Positions 50,897-60,029 of a stretch of DNA of 64,000 nt are shown here, in pieces. How positions within the stretch are numbered: the first letter of the stretch is position 1; every line of letters begins with the position of its first letter. The notes beneath the pieces were generated by a model. It was not told where the DNA came from and ran no database searches. It saw only the letters and a list, made by a program, of their open reading frames with translations. This DNA is from Streptomyces qaidamensis (GTDB taxonomy: Bacteria > Actinomycetota > Actinomycetes > Streptomycetales > Streptomycetaceae): positions 3,286,001 through 3,350,000 of the forward strand of contig NZ_CP015098.1 of the NCBI RefSeq assembly GCF_001611795.1, read 5' to 3'. The position numbers were made by a program, and so were the translations under genes.

Positions 50897-51099
50897 GGGC
50901 GTCACCGTAGAGCGGGCCGGTGACGCCCGGTGGGCGGCAGGGTGAAGGTCGGCCGATCCGGTGAGCCGGCCACCCGGGCAGCTACTCGCCCCGCCTTGTG
51001 GTCGTTTGCCCGGATATGGAAAACATCCTTCCCCCCGCGCTCTACACCATCCTCGCCGTCGTCAGGAGGCTCCTGGACCTTCTCGGCTAGCCTCCCCCG

Positions 51100-51951
51100 T
51101 CAACTCGCCGCCAGATCCTTGTGGATGACCTTGGCCACGGCCTGGATGGTGGCGATGCCGTAGTTCATCGTGCTGTTGCCGTGGGACAGCACGGTCATCA
51201 CGTAGTCGTGGCCGCCGCCCTTGAACGCGCCGACGCTGTGCACCCGCCAGCCGTTCGTGGAGCGCTGCAGCCAGCCGTTCTTGACGGCCACGGTGACGCC
51301 TGAGGGCACCCCGTACGGGGTGCCCCAGCGCTGGGACGAGACGACCTGGCCCATCAGCTTCACTATGTAGGCCCGGGAGTTGTCGCTGAGGACGGCGTTC
51401 TTGGCGGTGAGGAGCTTCAGCAGCTTCTGCTCGTCGGTGACGGTGATCTGCGTCAGGCCCCAGTAGCCGTTCGCGCCGGGCTTGGTCTGCGTCATGCCGG
51501 CGGCCGCGAGGAAGTTCTTGATCTTCGTCATGCCGAGCTGCTTCCACAGGGTGGAGGTCGCCGCGTTGTCCGACTTGGTGATCATCGCCTTGGCGAGGGT
51601 GTTCTCGCGGTCGGTGAGGTACCGGTTCGTCTTCTTGGCGTCCCACAGCAGCGTGGCGAGGACGGTCACCTTGACGATGCTGGCCGAATCGTAGGCGGAG
51701 CTCGCCCGCAGGGTGCAGGTCGTGTTGGTGCTGCGGTCGTAGAGGCCGACGGCGACCGTGCCCTTGCGGGTGGCGAGCGCGGCGGTGATGTCCTTCTTCA
51801 GCTTGGCGGCGAGCCCGGCCTTGGCGGACGTGCAGGTCACGGCCGGAGCGGCGGCGGAGGCGGGCGTGGCGGTGGCGACGAGCGGCACGAGGACGCCCGT
51901 ACCCACGGCCGCCGCCAGCACTCTCGCGCGGCGGGATATCCCAGAAGTCAT
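51100..51951 (-). CDS. Secreted class A beta-lactamase-fold serine hydrolase
   Basis: A 283-residue exported protein with signal SRRARVLAAAVGTGVLVPLV and a cleavage site near residue 33. The penicillin-binding/beta-lactamase fold is marked by SASIVKVTVLATLL (SxxK, Ser near residue 90), KSDNAATSTLW (the SDN loop) and TVAVKNGWLQRS, where KNG stands in place of the canonical KTG. The omega-loop Glu of class A lactamases is not evident. It may be a D,D-peptidase-like or non-lactamase hydrolase; resistance should not be assumed. Two in-frame starts exist (51951 and 51960). Confidence 0.82.
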   Translation of the reverse strand: MTSGISRRARVLAAAVGTGVLVPLVATATPASAAAPAVTCTSAKAGLAAKLKKDITAALATRKGTVAVGLYDRSTNTTCTLRASSAYDSASIVKVTVLATLLWDAKKTNRYLTDRENTLAKAMITKSDNAATSTLWKQLGMTKIKNFLAAAGMTQTKPGANGYWGLTQITVTDEQKLLKLLTAKNAVLSDNSRAYIVKLMGQVVSSQRWGTPYGVPSGVTVAVKNGWLQRSTNGWRVHSVGAFKGGGHDYVMTVLSHGNSTMNYGIATIQAVAKVIHKDLAAS

Positions 51952-52312
51952 GCACCACATGACTCCCGGACGGGCACGGATGGTTGTAGCAGTGACGAAG
52001 GATTGTGCGATTCGTTACCGGAGCCTGCCCGGTTTCACAGGCGGCGGCCAGCCTCGGCACAGCGGCCTCCCATCGGGGCTGCCCACCATGCTCGGGTGAC
52101 ATCTGCGACCGAAACCCAGCTCCGCGCCGCCGGGCCGCCTCCGGCCCCGCCCCAGGCCGCCGCCCCCACGCCGCGTTGGTCCCTCCTTCGGTACACCGAC
52201 CGGCTGTCCGGCACCCCGGATTAACCAACAGCATCCCCTCGGTCCGGGGCCGTTCCCGCGTCCCCGATCATGGACACCGGTGTCCGGCGATCGGGTGAAG
52301 GGAAGCACAACG
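51952..52312. other. Divergent control region without a gene
   Basis: 361 bp between the divergent serine hydrolase and the 206-residue protein gene. No hairpin or palindrome stands out. Short frames here are antisense pairs with no start site. Confidence 0.4.
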
Positions 52313-52933
52313 GTGGGCTACTGCCTGGAGATGAGCACCGGCGACATGAGAACGGTGGTGCGGCTGCTCACGGCGGTGGAGCGGACCGAGCAGCAGGAGC
52401 GCACACTGGCCCGGGTGCGCACGGAGTGCGAGCGGACCGACGCCCGCTTCCAGGAGCAGGGCATCGACCTCGACGTCTCCATCAGCCGGGCCCTGGACGA
52501 GCTGATCGACGGCACCCCGAGCACCGATCTCTGCCCCGCCTACAGCTACGCCTTCTACCAGGCCGTCGCGGCGCACTTCTCCGACCCCACCGACCTCGGC
52601 GCCTGGCGCCGCCCGGCGTGGTTCTACGCCATGGACGACGAACTGGCCCGGCACGGCGTACCGTCCGACCTGCTCCCGGGCACGTTCCTGTTCAGCGGCC
52701 CGCCGCTGCGGCTGCCCCATCCCGGTGACGCGGTGCCCGCGATCGGCACCCTGCCGGCCCAGCGGGCCTCCGCTCTGGCCGATGTCTACGGGTCCGTACT
52801 CGGCCGCCTGGATCCCGAATTCCGCGACGCGGCCCGGCGGTTCGCGAGGGTCATGCGGTTCGAGGCGGAGGAGTGGGAGAGCGCCCGGAAGCTCGGGAGG
52901 AATCCGGACACGCTGCTCTTCTGGTTTCACTGA
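52313..52933 (+). CDS. Uncharacterised soluble protein (possibly DUF7691-like)
   Basis: A 206-residue protein from GTG 52313 (alternatives at GTG 52280 and 52295); GAAGGGA lies about ten bases upstream. The N-terminal half is helical and charged (LTAVERTEQQERTLARVRTE, DLDVSISRALDELIDGT). The second half has AYSYAFYQAVAAHFSDPTDL, AWFYAMDDELARHG and a C-terminal NPDTLLFWFH. The ending recalls DUF7691-type immunity-like proteins, but the match is from memory and weak. No catalytic motif is visible. It stands alone between a serine hydrolase and a secreted metalloprotease. Confidence 0.5.
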   Translation: MGYCLEMSTGDMRTVVRLLTAVERTEQQERTLARVRTECERTDARFQEQGIDLDVSISRALDELIDGTPSTDLCPAYSYAFYQAVAAHFSDPTDLGAWRRPAWFYAMDDELARHGVPSDLLPGTFLFSGPPLRLPHPGDAVPAIGTLPAQRASALADVYGSVLGRLDPEFRDAARRFARVMRFEAEEWESARKLGRNPDTLLFWFH

Positions 52934-53110
52934 CCACTGCCGGAACTCTTGACGCCGCCTTTCCCACCGGGATACTTGCGGTCGACAGCGCGCCAACTGC
53001 CGTGTCATACCAGGACTTTGTGTGGACGGCGGCGCCGCTTGTACGAGATCCCGAACGTCGTGCGAAGTTTCGCAAGTTTCGTGACGACCACCCCCCACTG
53101 GAGGATCCGC

Positions 53111-53713
53111 ATGAGCCCACGCAAGGCACTCGTCGCCGCCCTGGCCGCCGCACTGCTGGCCGGTCCCGGTGTCGCCCAGGCCGCCACGGTCCAGGCTCCG
53201 CCCGCCCCCGCCCGGGAACGCGCCGCGGCGGCCACCATCACCTGGTCCCTCGTCCGCGCGAGCAACCCCACCGCGGACCAGCGCTCGGCCTACGACCAGA
53301 TCACCAAGGCCATGAACGCGGCGGTGGCCCGCTACAACAACCTCAGCGACCTGGGCAAGACCATCACGGTCCGCTACGAGCCGGGAGTCCCCACCGCCGA
53401 CGGCAACATCAACGGCACCATCCGCTTCGGCAGCAACCGCAGCTACATGAACGAGCGGACGGCGCTGCACGAGATCGCCCACACCATCGGCGTGGGGACG
53501 AGCTCGGGCTGGTCCCGCCTGGGCGGCAGCGGCACCTGGACCGGCGGACAGGCCACCGCGCTCGTCCGGCAGTACGACGGCTCGGGCGCCAAGATCTCCA
53601 CCGGCGGCGGCCACTTCTGGCCCTACGGCCTGAACTACGACAACGAGTGGTCGGGCACGGCGGCCGACCGCCACGTCCACATCGTCGCCGCGATGGTCCG
53701 CGACGGTCTCTGA
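53111..53713 (+). CDS. Secreted zinc metalloprotease-like protein
   Basis: A 200-residue exported protein. ATG 53111 follows CTGGAGGATCCGC. The signal is SPRKALVAALAAALLAGPGV ending AQA, cleavage near residue 25. The mature domain has a consensus zinc-binding HEXXH in ALHEIAHTIGVGTSSGW, preceded by an MNERT turn and followed by GGGHFWPYGLNYDNEW, which may give the third ligand. The YDQITKAMNAAVARYNNLSD segment is helical. It is short for a peptidase and close to stand-alone catalytic domains that other proteins carry next to a ricin-like lectin. Activity is likely but substrate unknown. Confidence 0.78.
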   Translation: MSPRKALVAALAAALLAGPGVAQAATVQAPPAPARERAAAATITWSLVRASNPTADQRSAYDQITKAMNAAVARYNNLSDLGKTITVRYEPGVPTADGNINGTIRFGSNRSYMNERTALHEIAHTIGVGTSSGWSRLGGSGTWTGGQATALVRQYDGSGAKISTGGGHFWPYGLNYDNEWSGTAADRHVHIVAAMVRDGL

Positions 53714-53729
53714 CAGGTCCGGCCGGAGC

Positions 53730-55415
53730 TCACCCCAGGTGCGTCGGCGCGAACATCCGCAGCACGGCCGGGAGCAGGACCACCGAGGGCCCGGGCGCCC
53801 GGAGCGCCTTCGCGAGGTCCTGCTCCAGGTTCTCCGGGGTCGTCCGCACCCCGGGCACACCGAAGGACTCCGCGAGGGCCACGTAGTCGGGCCGGGTCAG
53901 TTCCGTCGCGGTCGCCTGGCCGAACGCGTCGCTCATGTACTCGCGCAGGATGCCGTAGCCGCCGTCGTCGACGATCAGCCAGGTGACGTCCAGGTCGTAC
54001 TGGCGGGCCGTCGCCAGCTCGGCGATGGAGTACAGGGCCCCGCCGTCGCCGGAGACGGCGAGGACCGGCCGGGTCGGGTCGGCCGCCGCCGCGCCGAGGG
54101 CGGCGGGGAAGGCGTAGCCGAGGCCGCCCGCGCCCTGCGCCGAGTGCATGTGGTTGGGGCCCTTGGCGTCGAAGGCCGACCAGGCCCAGTAGGCCAGGAT
54201 CGTCATGTCCCAGAAGGACGGGGAGTCGGCCGGGAGCGCCGTGCGGACGGAGGCCAGCACGTCCTGTTCCAGGGTGAGTTCCTGGGCGGCGATGCGGTCG
54301 GCGACCTCGGCGAGCACCTCCCGTACGCGCTCCGGGGCTCCCGGGTCCTGTCGTTCGGCCACCGTCTCCAGCAGCGCCTGCAGCGCGAGGCGGGCGTCCG
54401 CGTGGATCCCGAGCGCCGGGTGGTTGGACTCCAGCTTGCCGAGGTCGGCCTCGATCTGGACGACCCGGCCCCGGGGCTTGAACGTGTGGTAGTTCGAAGA
54501 GAGTTCGCCGAGGCCCGAGCCGACGACCAGGAGGACGTCCGCGTCCTCCAGGAAGTCGGTGGTGTGCCGGTCCTCGATCCACGACTGGAGCGACAGCGGG
54601 TGCTTCCAGGGGAACGCGCCCTTGCCGCCGGGGGTGGTGACGACCGGCGCCTGAAGCCGCTCCGCCAGCTGCTTCAGCTTGCCGGAGGCGTCCGCCCGGA
54701 CCACTCCCCCGCCCGCGATGATCGCCGGACGGGCAGCCCTGGACAGCAGGTCGGCGGCCACGGCGGTCAGTTCGGGGCGCGGCACCAGCTCCTCGGGGAA
54801 GGCGTCGCCGCCCGTGACGACGGGGACGGCCGTCTCGGCGAGCAGGACGTCCTGGGGGATCTCCACCCACACCGGGCCGTGCGGGGCGCTCAGCGCCGAC
54901 TTCCAGGCCGCCTCGATCGCCGAGGGGATCTGCGACTGGGTGCGGACGGTGTGGACGGACTTGACCACGCCTCGGAACGAGGCGGCCTGGTCCGGGAGTT
55001 CGTGGAGGTAGCCGTGCCGGCCGCCGCCCAGGCCCGCCGTCGGAACCTGGCTGCTGATCGCCAGCACGGGCGCGGAGGCCGCCGCCGCCTCCTGGAGCGC
55101 GGCGAGCGAGGTCAGGGCGCCCGGCCCTGTCGAGAGCAACAGGGGCGCGGCCTCACCGGTGATCCGGCCGTAGGCGTCCGCCGCGAACCCGGCGTTGTTC
55201 TCCACCCGCAGGCCGATGTACCTGAGGTCGGAGCGGCGCAGCGCGTCGAACATGCCGAGGGCGTGCTGGCCGGGCAGCCCGAACACGGTCGTCGCGCCCA
55301 GCCCGGCCAGCGTCTCCACGACCAGGTCTCCGCCGGTGCGGCCGGGAGGAGGGTTCAGGGCGGCCTCCGTCTGGGCGGGCGTGGGACGGAGCACCAGGTC
55401 GTGGTCGTGAGTCAC
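53730..55415 (-). CDS. Thiamine diphosphate enzyme, acetolactate synthase-like
   Basis: A 561-residue ThDP enzyme with the three domains of the acetohydroxyacid synthase superfamily. The PYR domain has [16 protein letters not shown] and the activating Glu in [18 protein letters not shown]. The central domain follows ([20 protein letters not shown]), then the PP domain with cofactor motif [18 protein letters not shown] and [15 protein letters not shown]. It lacks the FAD-binding details of true anabolic AHAS, and its operon partner is an agmatinase. Its start overlaps the agmatinase stop by four bases. A decarboxylation or condensation in guanidino-compound degradation is inferred from context only. 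Confidence 0.8.
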   Translation of the reverse strand: MTHDHDLVLRPTPAQTEAALNPPPGRTGGDLVVETLAGLGATTVFGLPGQHALGMFDALRRSDLRYIGLRVENNAGFAADAYGRITGEAAPLLLSTGPGALTSLAALQEAAAASAPVLAISSQVPTAGLGGGRHGYLHELPDQAASFRGVVKSVHTVRTQSQIPSAIEAAWKSALSAPHGPVWVEIPQDVLLAETAVPVVTGGDAFPEELVPRPELTAVAADLLSRAARPAIIAGGGVVRADASGKLKQLAERLQAPVVTTPGGKGAFPWKHPLSLQSWIEDRHTTDFLEDADVLLVVGSGLGELSSNYHTFKPRGRVVQIEADLGKLESNHPALGIHADARLALQALLETVAERQDPGAPERVREVLAEVADRIAAQELTLEQDVLASVRTALPADSPSFWDMTILAYWAWSAFDAKGPNHMHSAQGAGGLGYAFPAALGAAAADPTRPVLAVSGDGGALYSIAELATARQYDLDVTWLIVDDGGYGILREYMSDAFGQATATELTRPDYVALAESFGVPGVRTTPENLEQDLAKALRAPGPSVVLLPAVLRMFAPTHLG

Positions 55416-56392
55416 TTCGCTTCCGAGTCCTTCCGGGCCGCGGCGATCTGGCGCGACATGATCGTGGTCAGTTCGTAGGCGGTGTGGGAGGCCGCCACCG
55501 ACGTGATCTCCGCGTGGTCGTACGCGGGGGCCACCTCGACGACATCGGCCGACACCAGGTTGCAGGATGCCAGGCCGCGCAGGATCTCCAGCAATTCGCG
55601 GGAGGTCATGCCGCCGGCCTCGGGGGTGCCGGTGCCGGGGGCGTGGGCCGGGTCGAGGCAGTCGATGTCGATGGAGATGTACAGCGGGCGGTCGCCGATG
55701 CGCTGGCGGAGCTGGTCGGCGACCTCGTCGGCACCGCGCCGGTAGACGTCGGCCGAGGTGACGATGCCGAAGCCCATCTTCTCGTCGTCGGTGAGGTCCT
55801 GCTTGCCGTAGAGCGGGCCGCGGGTGCCGACGTGGGACAGGGCGGAGGTGTCGAGGATGCCCTCCTCGACCGCGCGTCGGAACGGGGTGCCGTGGGTGTA
55901 CTCGGCGCCGAAGTAGGTGTCCCAGGTGTCGAGGTGGGCGTCGAAGTGCAGCAGGGCCACCGGGCCGTGCTTCTTCGCCACCGAGCGCAGCAGGGGCAGC
56001 GCGATGGTGTGGTCGCCGCCGAGGGTCATCAGGCGGGCGCCGGTGCCGAGCAGGTCGTCCGCGGCGGCCTCGACGGTCTCGACGGCCTCGTTGATGTTGA
56101 ACGGGTTCACGGCGATGTCGCCGCCGTCCGCCACCTGGGCGAGGGCGAACGGGGAGGCGTCCTGCGCCGGGTTGTACGGGCGCAGCAGCCGGGACGCCTC
56201 GCGGATGGCGTTGCCGCCGAAGCGGGCGCCCGGCCGGTACGAGACGCCCGAGTCGAACGGCACGCCCACGACGGCGACATCGGCCCGGCCGACCTCGTCC
56301 AGCCGGGGCAGCCGGGCGAAGGTCGCCGGGCCCGCGTACCGGGGAACGCGGGAGGAGTCGACGGGCCCGCGCGGAGTCTCGTTGCTGCTCAT
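55412..56392 (-). CDS. speB: Agmatinase-family ureohydrolase
   Basis: A 326-residue ureohydrolase. All metal ligands are present: His in [14 protein letters not shown], Asp-His-Asp in [16 protein letters not shown] and the two Asp in [36 protein letters not shown] follows. The family hydrolyses agmatine or guanidinobutyrate to urea plus an amine; sequence alone does not tell which. The gene is the first of a two-gene operon with a ThDP enzyme (4-bp overlap) and is divergent from a PucR regulator, so nitrogen-responsive guanidino-compound use is likely. Confidence 0.88.
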   Translation of the reverse strand: MSSNETPRGPVDSSRVPRYAGPATFARLPRLDEVGRADVAVVGVPFDSGVSYRPGARFGGNAIREASRLLRPYNPAQDASPFALAQVADGGDIAVNPFNINEAVETVEAAADDLLGTGARLMTLGGDHTIALPLLRSVAKKHGPVALLHFDAHLDTWDTYFGAEYTHGTPFRRAVEEGILDTSALSHVGTRGPLYGKQDLTDDEKMGFGIVTSADVYRRGADEVADQLRQRIGDRPLYISIDIDCLDPAHAPGTGTPEAGGMTSRELLEILRGLASCNLVSADVVEVAPAYDHAEITSVAASHTAYELTTIMSRQIAAARKDSEAK

Positions 56393-56631
56393 GGAGAAAT
56401 GCCTTCTTTCCTACGCTTCATCGCGTATGTACTGCTTGCCATGACTGTACCGGGGCGCCGGGGCGGGTTCGGACACGCGTTCGGCAGCCACCCGGCGAGC
56501 CGCTCACGCCGGGTGGCGAGGAGGGCGGCGTCGCCCTCAGGGACGAGGACTGACCCTAGGTGGCCGGAAAGCAACTGCGAAGTGTACGTTTCATCCATGC
56601 CAGCCGGTGCCGGATGGAGGGAACGCACACC

Positions 56632-58113
56632 ATGCCGGATCCGGCGGTCCCGCCCACCCCGCCCGTACCGCTGACGGCGCTGCTGGCCCGCGAGGACCTG
56701 GCGCTGCGGCAGCTCGCGGGGCCGCCCGCCGAGGCCGTCGTCATCCACTGGGTGCACACCTCGGAGATGGCGGACCCGTATCCGTACCTCCTGGGCGGGG
56801 AACTGCTGCTCTCGGCCGGCGTGCACATCCCGGAGGCGGCGGGCCCGGCGACCACGTACTTCGACGACTACGTCACCCGGATCACGGCGGCCGGCGGCGC
56901 CGCCCTCGGCTTCGGGGTGGCGCCGGTGCACGACACGGTGCCGGAGGCCCTGGTCGCGGCCTGCGCGGCGCACGGCCTGCCGCTGCTGGAGGTGCCGCCC
57001 CGGACCACCTTCTCCGGTGTGGCCCGCGCGGTCTGGCAGCTGATGGCCCAGGCCCGCCTGTCCGAACTCCGCCGGGTCACCGAGGCCCAGCAGAGCCTGG
57101 CCGCCGCCGCGTCCCGCCCCGACCCGGTCCCGTCGGTGCTGCGCCGGCTCGCGCAGCGGCTGGGCGGGTTCGCGGTGCTGTACGGGCCGGAGGGGACGGA
57201 GATCGCGCGGGCGGGACGGGAGCCGGGAAGCGAGGTGCGCGGGGCGCTCACGCGGCTGGCGGAGGTCGTACGGCCGGACGGCGGCCCGGGTGAACGCCCC
57301 GTCCCCGCCTCCGCGACCAACACGGTCGCAGGCAGCCACCTCGCCTCCTACGCCCTCGGCGCCGGGCACGGTTTCGTGCTCGGTGTGGCCGAGCCCGAAC
57401 GGGAGGCCGGGGACCACACCATCGCCTCCGCGGCCGCCGTCCTGCTGTCGCTGCTCACCGGCGAGCAGCAGAGCGGCACCGGTGCGGCCCGTTCCTCCGC
57501 GCTGGTGCGGCTGCTGCTGGGCGCGCCGCCCGAGGAGGTCGCGCCGCTGCTCGGCGACGGGCCGTGGACCGTCGTCCACGCCCGCCCCGACGGCGACGAC
57601 ACCCCCGAGCCCCTCGCGGCCTCAGCCCTGGGCGCCGCGCTCGGCTCCGCCCTGGTCGACCCGGCGGGTGACGTCGTACGCGTCCTGGTCCCGGCCGGCC
57701 GGGCACCGGCGCCGCTGCCCGGCTGGACCCTGGGCGTCAGCGCCGCCGTCGCCCCGCACGACTGGCCCGGCGCCGACACCCAGGCCGCCCGCGCCCTGGC
57801 CCGGGCCCGCGCCACCCGGACCCCGCTGCTCCGGCACGGCCCGCGTCCCGCCCTGGCCGACCTCGTCCCGTCCGGCGAGGCGGCGGCCCACGCCCACGCC
57901 CTCCTCGCCCCCGTCGCGGCCCACCCCGCGCTGACCGAGACCCTGCGCACCTGGCTCTCCCTGCACGGCAGCTGGGACCGCACGGCCGTCGCCCTGTCCG
58001 TGCACCGCAACACCGTGCGGCAGCGCATCGCCCGCTGCGCGACGCTGCTGGAGACGGACCTGGACGACCCGGACGTGCGGATGGAACTGTGGTTCGCGCT
58101 GCGGCAGCTCTGA
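56632..58113 (+). CDS. PucR-family transcriptional regulator
   Basis: A 493-residue regulator. The N-terminal purine catabolism (PucR-like) domain covers residues 10-140 (AVVIHWVHTSEMADPYPYLL, GELLLSAGVHIPEAAG, LPLLEVPPRTTFSGVARAVW). A degenerate central GGDEF-like part follows, and a C-terminal PucR HTH: TLRTWLSLHGSWDRTAVALS, VHRNTVRQRIARC and DLDDPDVRMELWFALRQL. GGAGGGAACGC lies before ATG 56632. It is divergent from the agmatinase operon and is probably its effector-dependent activator. Confidence 0.88.
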   Translation: MPDPAVPPTPPVPLTALLAREDLALRQLAGPPAEAVVIHWVHTSEMADPYPYLLGGELLLSAGVHIPEAAGPATTYFDDYVTRITAAGGAALGFGVAPVHDTVPEALVAACAAHGLPLLEVPPRTTFSGVARAVWQLMAQARLSELRRVTEAQQSLAAAASRPDPVPSVLRRLAQRLGGFAVLYGPEGTEIARAGREPGSEVRGALTRLAEVVRPDGGPGERPVPASATNTVAGSHLASYALGAGHGFVLGVAEPEREAGDHTIASAAAVLLSLLTGEQQSGTGAARSSALVRLLLGAPPEEVAPLLGDGPWTVVHARPDGDDTPEPLAASALGAALGSALVDPAGDVVRVLVPAGRAPAPLPGWTLGVSAAVAPHDWPGADTQAARALARARATRTPLLRHGPRPALADLVPSGEAAAHAHALLAPVAAHPALTETLRTWLSLHGSWDRTAVALSVHRNTVRQRIARCATLLETDLDDPDVRMELWFALRQL

Positions 58114-58141
58114 GGAGGCCGGCGGATCCGAGTAGGTGAGC

Positions 58142-58187
58142 GGTGTCCCGCTGAGTACGTGACGGGTGTCCCGCTGAGTACGTGACG
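58142..58187 (+). repeat. Two perfect tandem copies of a 23-bp unit
   Basis: A 23-bp unit beginning GGTGTCCCGCTGAG and ending TACGTGACG occurs at 58142-58164 and exactly again at 58165-58187. A shortened third CACGTCCC copy follows, and a shortened TGAGTAGGTGAG-like copy precedes them. The array occupies the gap between the PucR gene and the phosphatase-like gene, so it could be a multi-site operator for the latter. Confidence 0.75.
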
Positions 58188-58247
58188 CACGTCCCAGCGC
58201 TCGATACGCCAGGGACGCCCACAGTCGGCTGCCTCACAATGGATGCC

Positions 58248-59036
58248 ATGCCGATATCCGGGACACCCAGCCGCGCCGAACTCGTCGAACACCTCGTCAG
58301 GACGCGCATCGCGGGCGACGTCGCCACCCCCCGCGAGAACAACCTCTCCCACTACCGCAAGCTGGCGAACAGCGACCGCCACTACTGGCTCGGGCTGGAA
58401 CTCGGCGACCGCTGGAGCGACGAGCAGGACGTCCTCGCGGTGATGGCGGAGCGGGTCGGCGTGAACGACGACCCCGAATACCGGTACGGCCAGGACACCA
58501 TCGACCCGGAGCTGACCGTCGACGGTCTGGAGCGGATGGCCGGGCGGCTGCGCAAGGCGGCGGACGGGCAGCAGCGCGTCCTCTTCGCCACCGGCCACCC
58601 CGGCGGCCTGCTCGACGTGCACCGCGCGACCGCGGCGGCGCTGCGCGCGGCCGGCTGCGAGATCGTCGTCATCCCGGACGGGCTGACGACGGAGGAGGGC
58701 TACGTCATGCAGTTCGCGGACGTGGCGGTGCTGGAGCACGGCGCCACCCTGTGGCACACCCACTCGGGCGAGCCGATGAAGGCGATCCTGACGGCCCTGG
58801 AGCGCGGGGGCCGCCCGCTGCCCGACCTGGTGGTCGCCGACCACGGCTGGGCGGGCTACGCGGGGCAGCACGGCGTGGACTCCGTCGGCTACGCCGACTG
58901 CAACGACCCGGCCCTGTTCATCGCCGAGGCCGAGGGCACGGTGCAGGTGACGGTCCCCCTCGACGACCACGTGATCAGCCCCCGCCACTACGACCCGATG
59001 ACGGCGTACCTGCTGTCGGCGGCCGGGCTGGACTGA
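58248..59036 (+). CDS. Conserved actinobacterial phosphatase-annotated protein
   Basis: A 262-residue protein starting MPISGTPSRAELVEHLV; an ATG nine bases earlier is in frame. Conserved blocks are DVATPRENNLSHYRKLANSD, YWLGLELGDRWSDEQDVLA, VLFATGHPGGLLDVHRATA, GATLWHTHSGEPMKAIL and VVADHGWAGYAGQHGVDSVG. Orthologues are widespread in Streptomyces and usually called phosphatase, but I see no classical phosphatase motif. The HPGG/DHGWAG blocks suggest a nucleotide- or phosphate-binding fold. Tandem 23-bp repeats upstream may control it. Function should be regarded as unproven. Confidence 0.7.
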   Translation: MPISGTPSRAELVEHLVRTRIAGDVATPRENNLSHYRKLANSDRHYWLGLELGDRWSDEQDVLAVMAERVGVNDDPEYRYGQDTIDPELTVDGLERMAGRLRKAADGQQRVLFATGHPGGLLDVHRATAAALRAAGCEIVVIPDGLTTEEGYVMQFADVAVLEHGATLWHTHSGEPMKAILTALERGGRPLPDLVVADHGWAGYAGQHGVDSVGYADCNDPALFIAEAEGTVQVTVPLDDHVISPRHYDPMTAYLLSAAGLD

Positions 59037-59118
59037 CCGACGGGCCCAGGCCGGCCGGGCTCGTCGTCCCCTCGCCGAGGTCGGTACGGGGACGTCGGGC
59101 CGGCCGTACGCATCCCGG

Positions 59119-59994
59119 TCAGCGGGGAACGCGCACCACGCCCTCCTGGATGACCGACACGGCGAGCCGGCCGTCCTGGGTGTAGATGCGGGCCTGGCCG
59201 AGGCCGCGGCCGCCGGACGCCGAGGGGGACTCCTGGTCGTACAGCAGCCATTCGTCGGCGCGGAAGGGCCGGTGGAACCACATGGCGTGGTCCAGGGAGG
59301 CCCCGACGACGTCGCCGACCGCCCAGCCGCCGCGGCCGTGCGCGAGCAGGACCGAGTCGAGCAGGGTCATGTCGGAGACGTAGGTGGCGAGGACGATGTG
59401 CAGCAGGGCATCGTCGACGGGCCCGTCGAGCTTGCCGTTGGTGCGGAACCACACCTGGGAGTGCGGCTCGCGAGGCTGTCCGAACCGCCCGTAGGGCGGC
59501 TCCTCGACGTAGCGCAGGTCGATGGCCTCACGGGCGGCGAGGAAGTGCTCGACGACCTTGGGGTCGAGGTGGCCGTAGCCGCGGAAGCGCTCTTGCGAGG
59601 TGGGCAGCGCCGCCGGGTCCGGGGCGGGCGGCATGGGCGTCTGGTGGTCCATGCCCTCCTCGTGCTCCTGGAAGGACGCGGACAGCGAGAAGATCGGCCG
59701 GCCGTGCTGGACCGCGACCACCCGGCGGGTGGTGAAGGAGCGGCCGTCGCGGATGCGCTCGACGTCGTAGACGATGGGCGCGCCGGGGTCGCCCATGCGC
59801 AGGAAGTACGCGTGGAGCGAGTGGGGCGGCCGGTCCGCCGGGACGGTCCGTCCGGCGGCGACCAGCGCCTGGGCCGCGACCTGGCCACCGAAGACCCGGG
59901 GGACCACGGCGGACCGGGACTGGCCGCGGAAGATGTTCTCCTCGATCGGCTCGAGGTCGAGCAGATCGAGGAGATCCTGGAGTGCCTGGCTCAT
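59119..59994 (-). CDS. tesB: Acyl-CoA thioesterase II
   Basis: A 291-residue double-hotdog thioesterase: LLDLEPIEENIFRGQSRSAV at the N-terminus, VFGGQVAAQALVAAGRTVP with the conserved GGQ, LHAYFLRMGDPGAPIVYDVE, then in the second hotdog YVSDMTLLDSVLLAHGRG with the catalytic Asp (in SDMTLLD) and ASLDHAMWFHRPFRADEW. These are TesB signatures. It hydrolyses medium- and long-chain acyl-CoA. It follows an acyl-CoA dehydrogenase gene on the same strand with a 35-bp gap, so the pair is probably one operon in fatty acyl-CoA turnover. Confidence 0.93.
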   Translation of the reverse strand: MSQALQDLLDLLDLEPIEENIFRGQSRSAVVPRVFGGQVAAQALVAAGRTVPADRPPHSLHAYFLRMGDPGAPIVYDVERIRDGRSFTTRRVVAVQHGRPIFSLSASFQEHEEGMDHQTPMPPAPDPAALPTSQERFRGYGHLDPKVVEHFLAAREAIDLRYVEEPPYGRFGQPREPHSQVWFRTNGKLDGPVDDALLHIVLATYVSDMTLLDSVLLAHGRGGWAVGDVVGASLDHAMWFHRPFRADEWLLYDQESPSASGGRGLGQARIYTQDGRLAVSVIQEGVVRVPR

Positions 59995-60029
59995 GAAGTC
60001 AGTTGTATACGCCAGTGATTGCGGGGGCC

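Noticed and set aside
51016..51090. 24-residue hydrophobic ORF (MENILPPALYTILAVVRRLL...) in the gap between two minus-strand genes
   Set aside because: No ribosome-binding site, very short, and no conservation known; probably chance.
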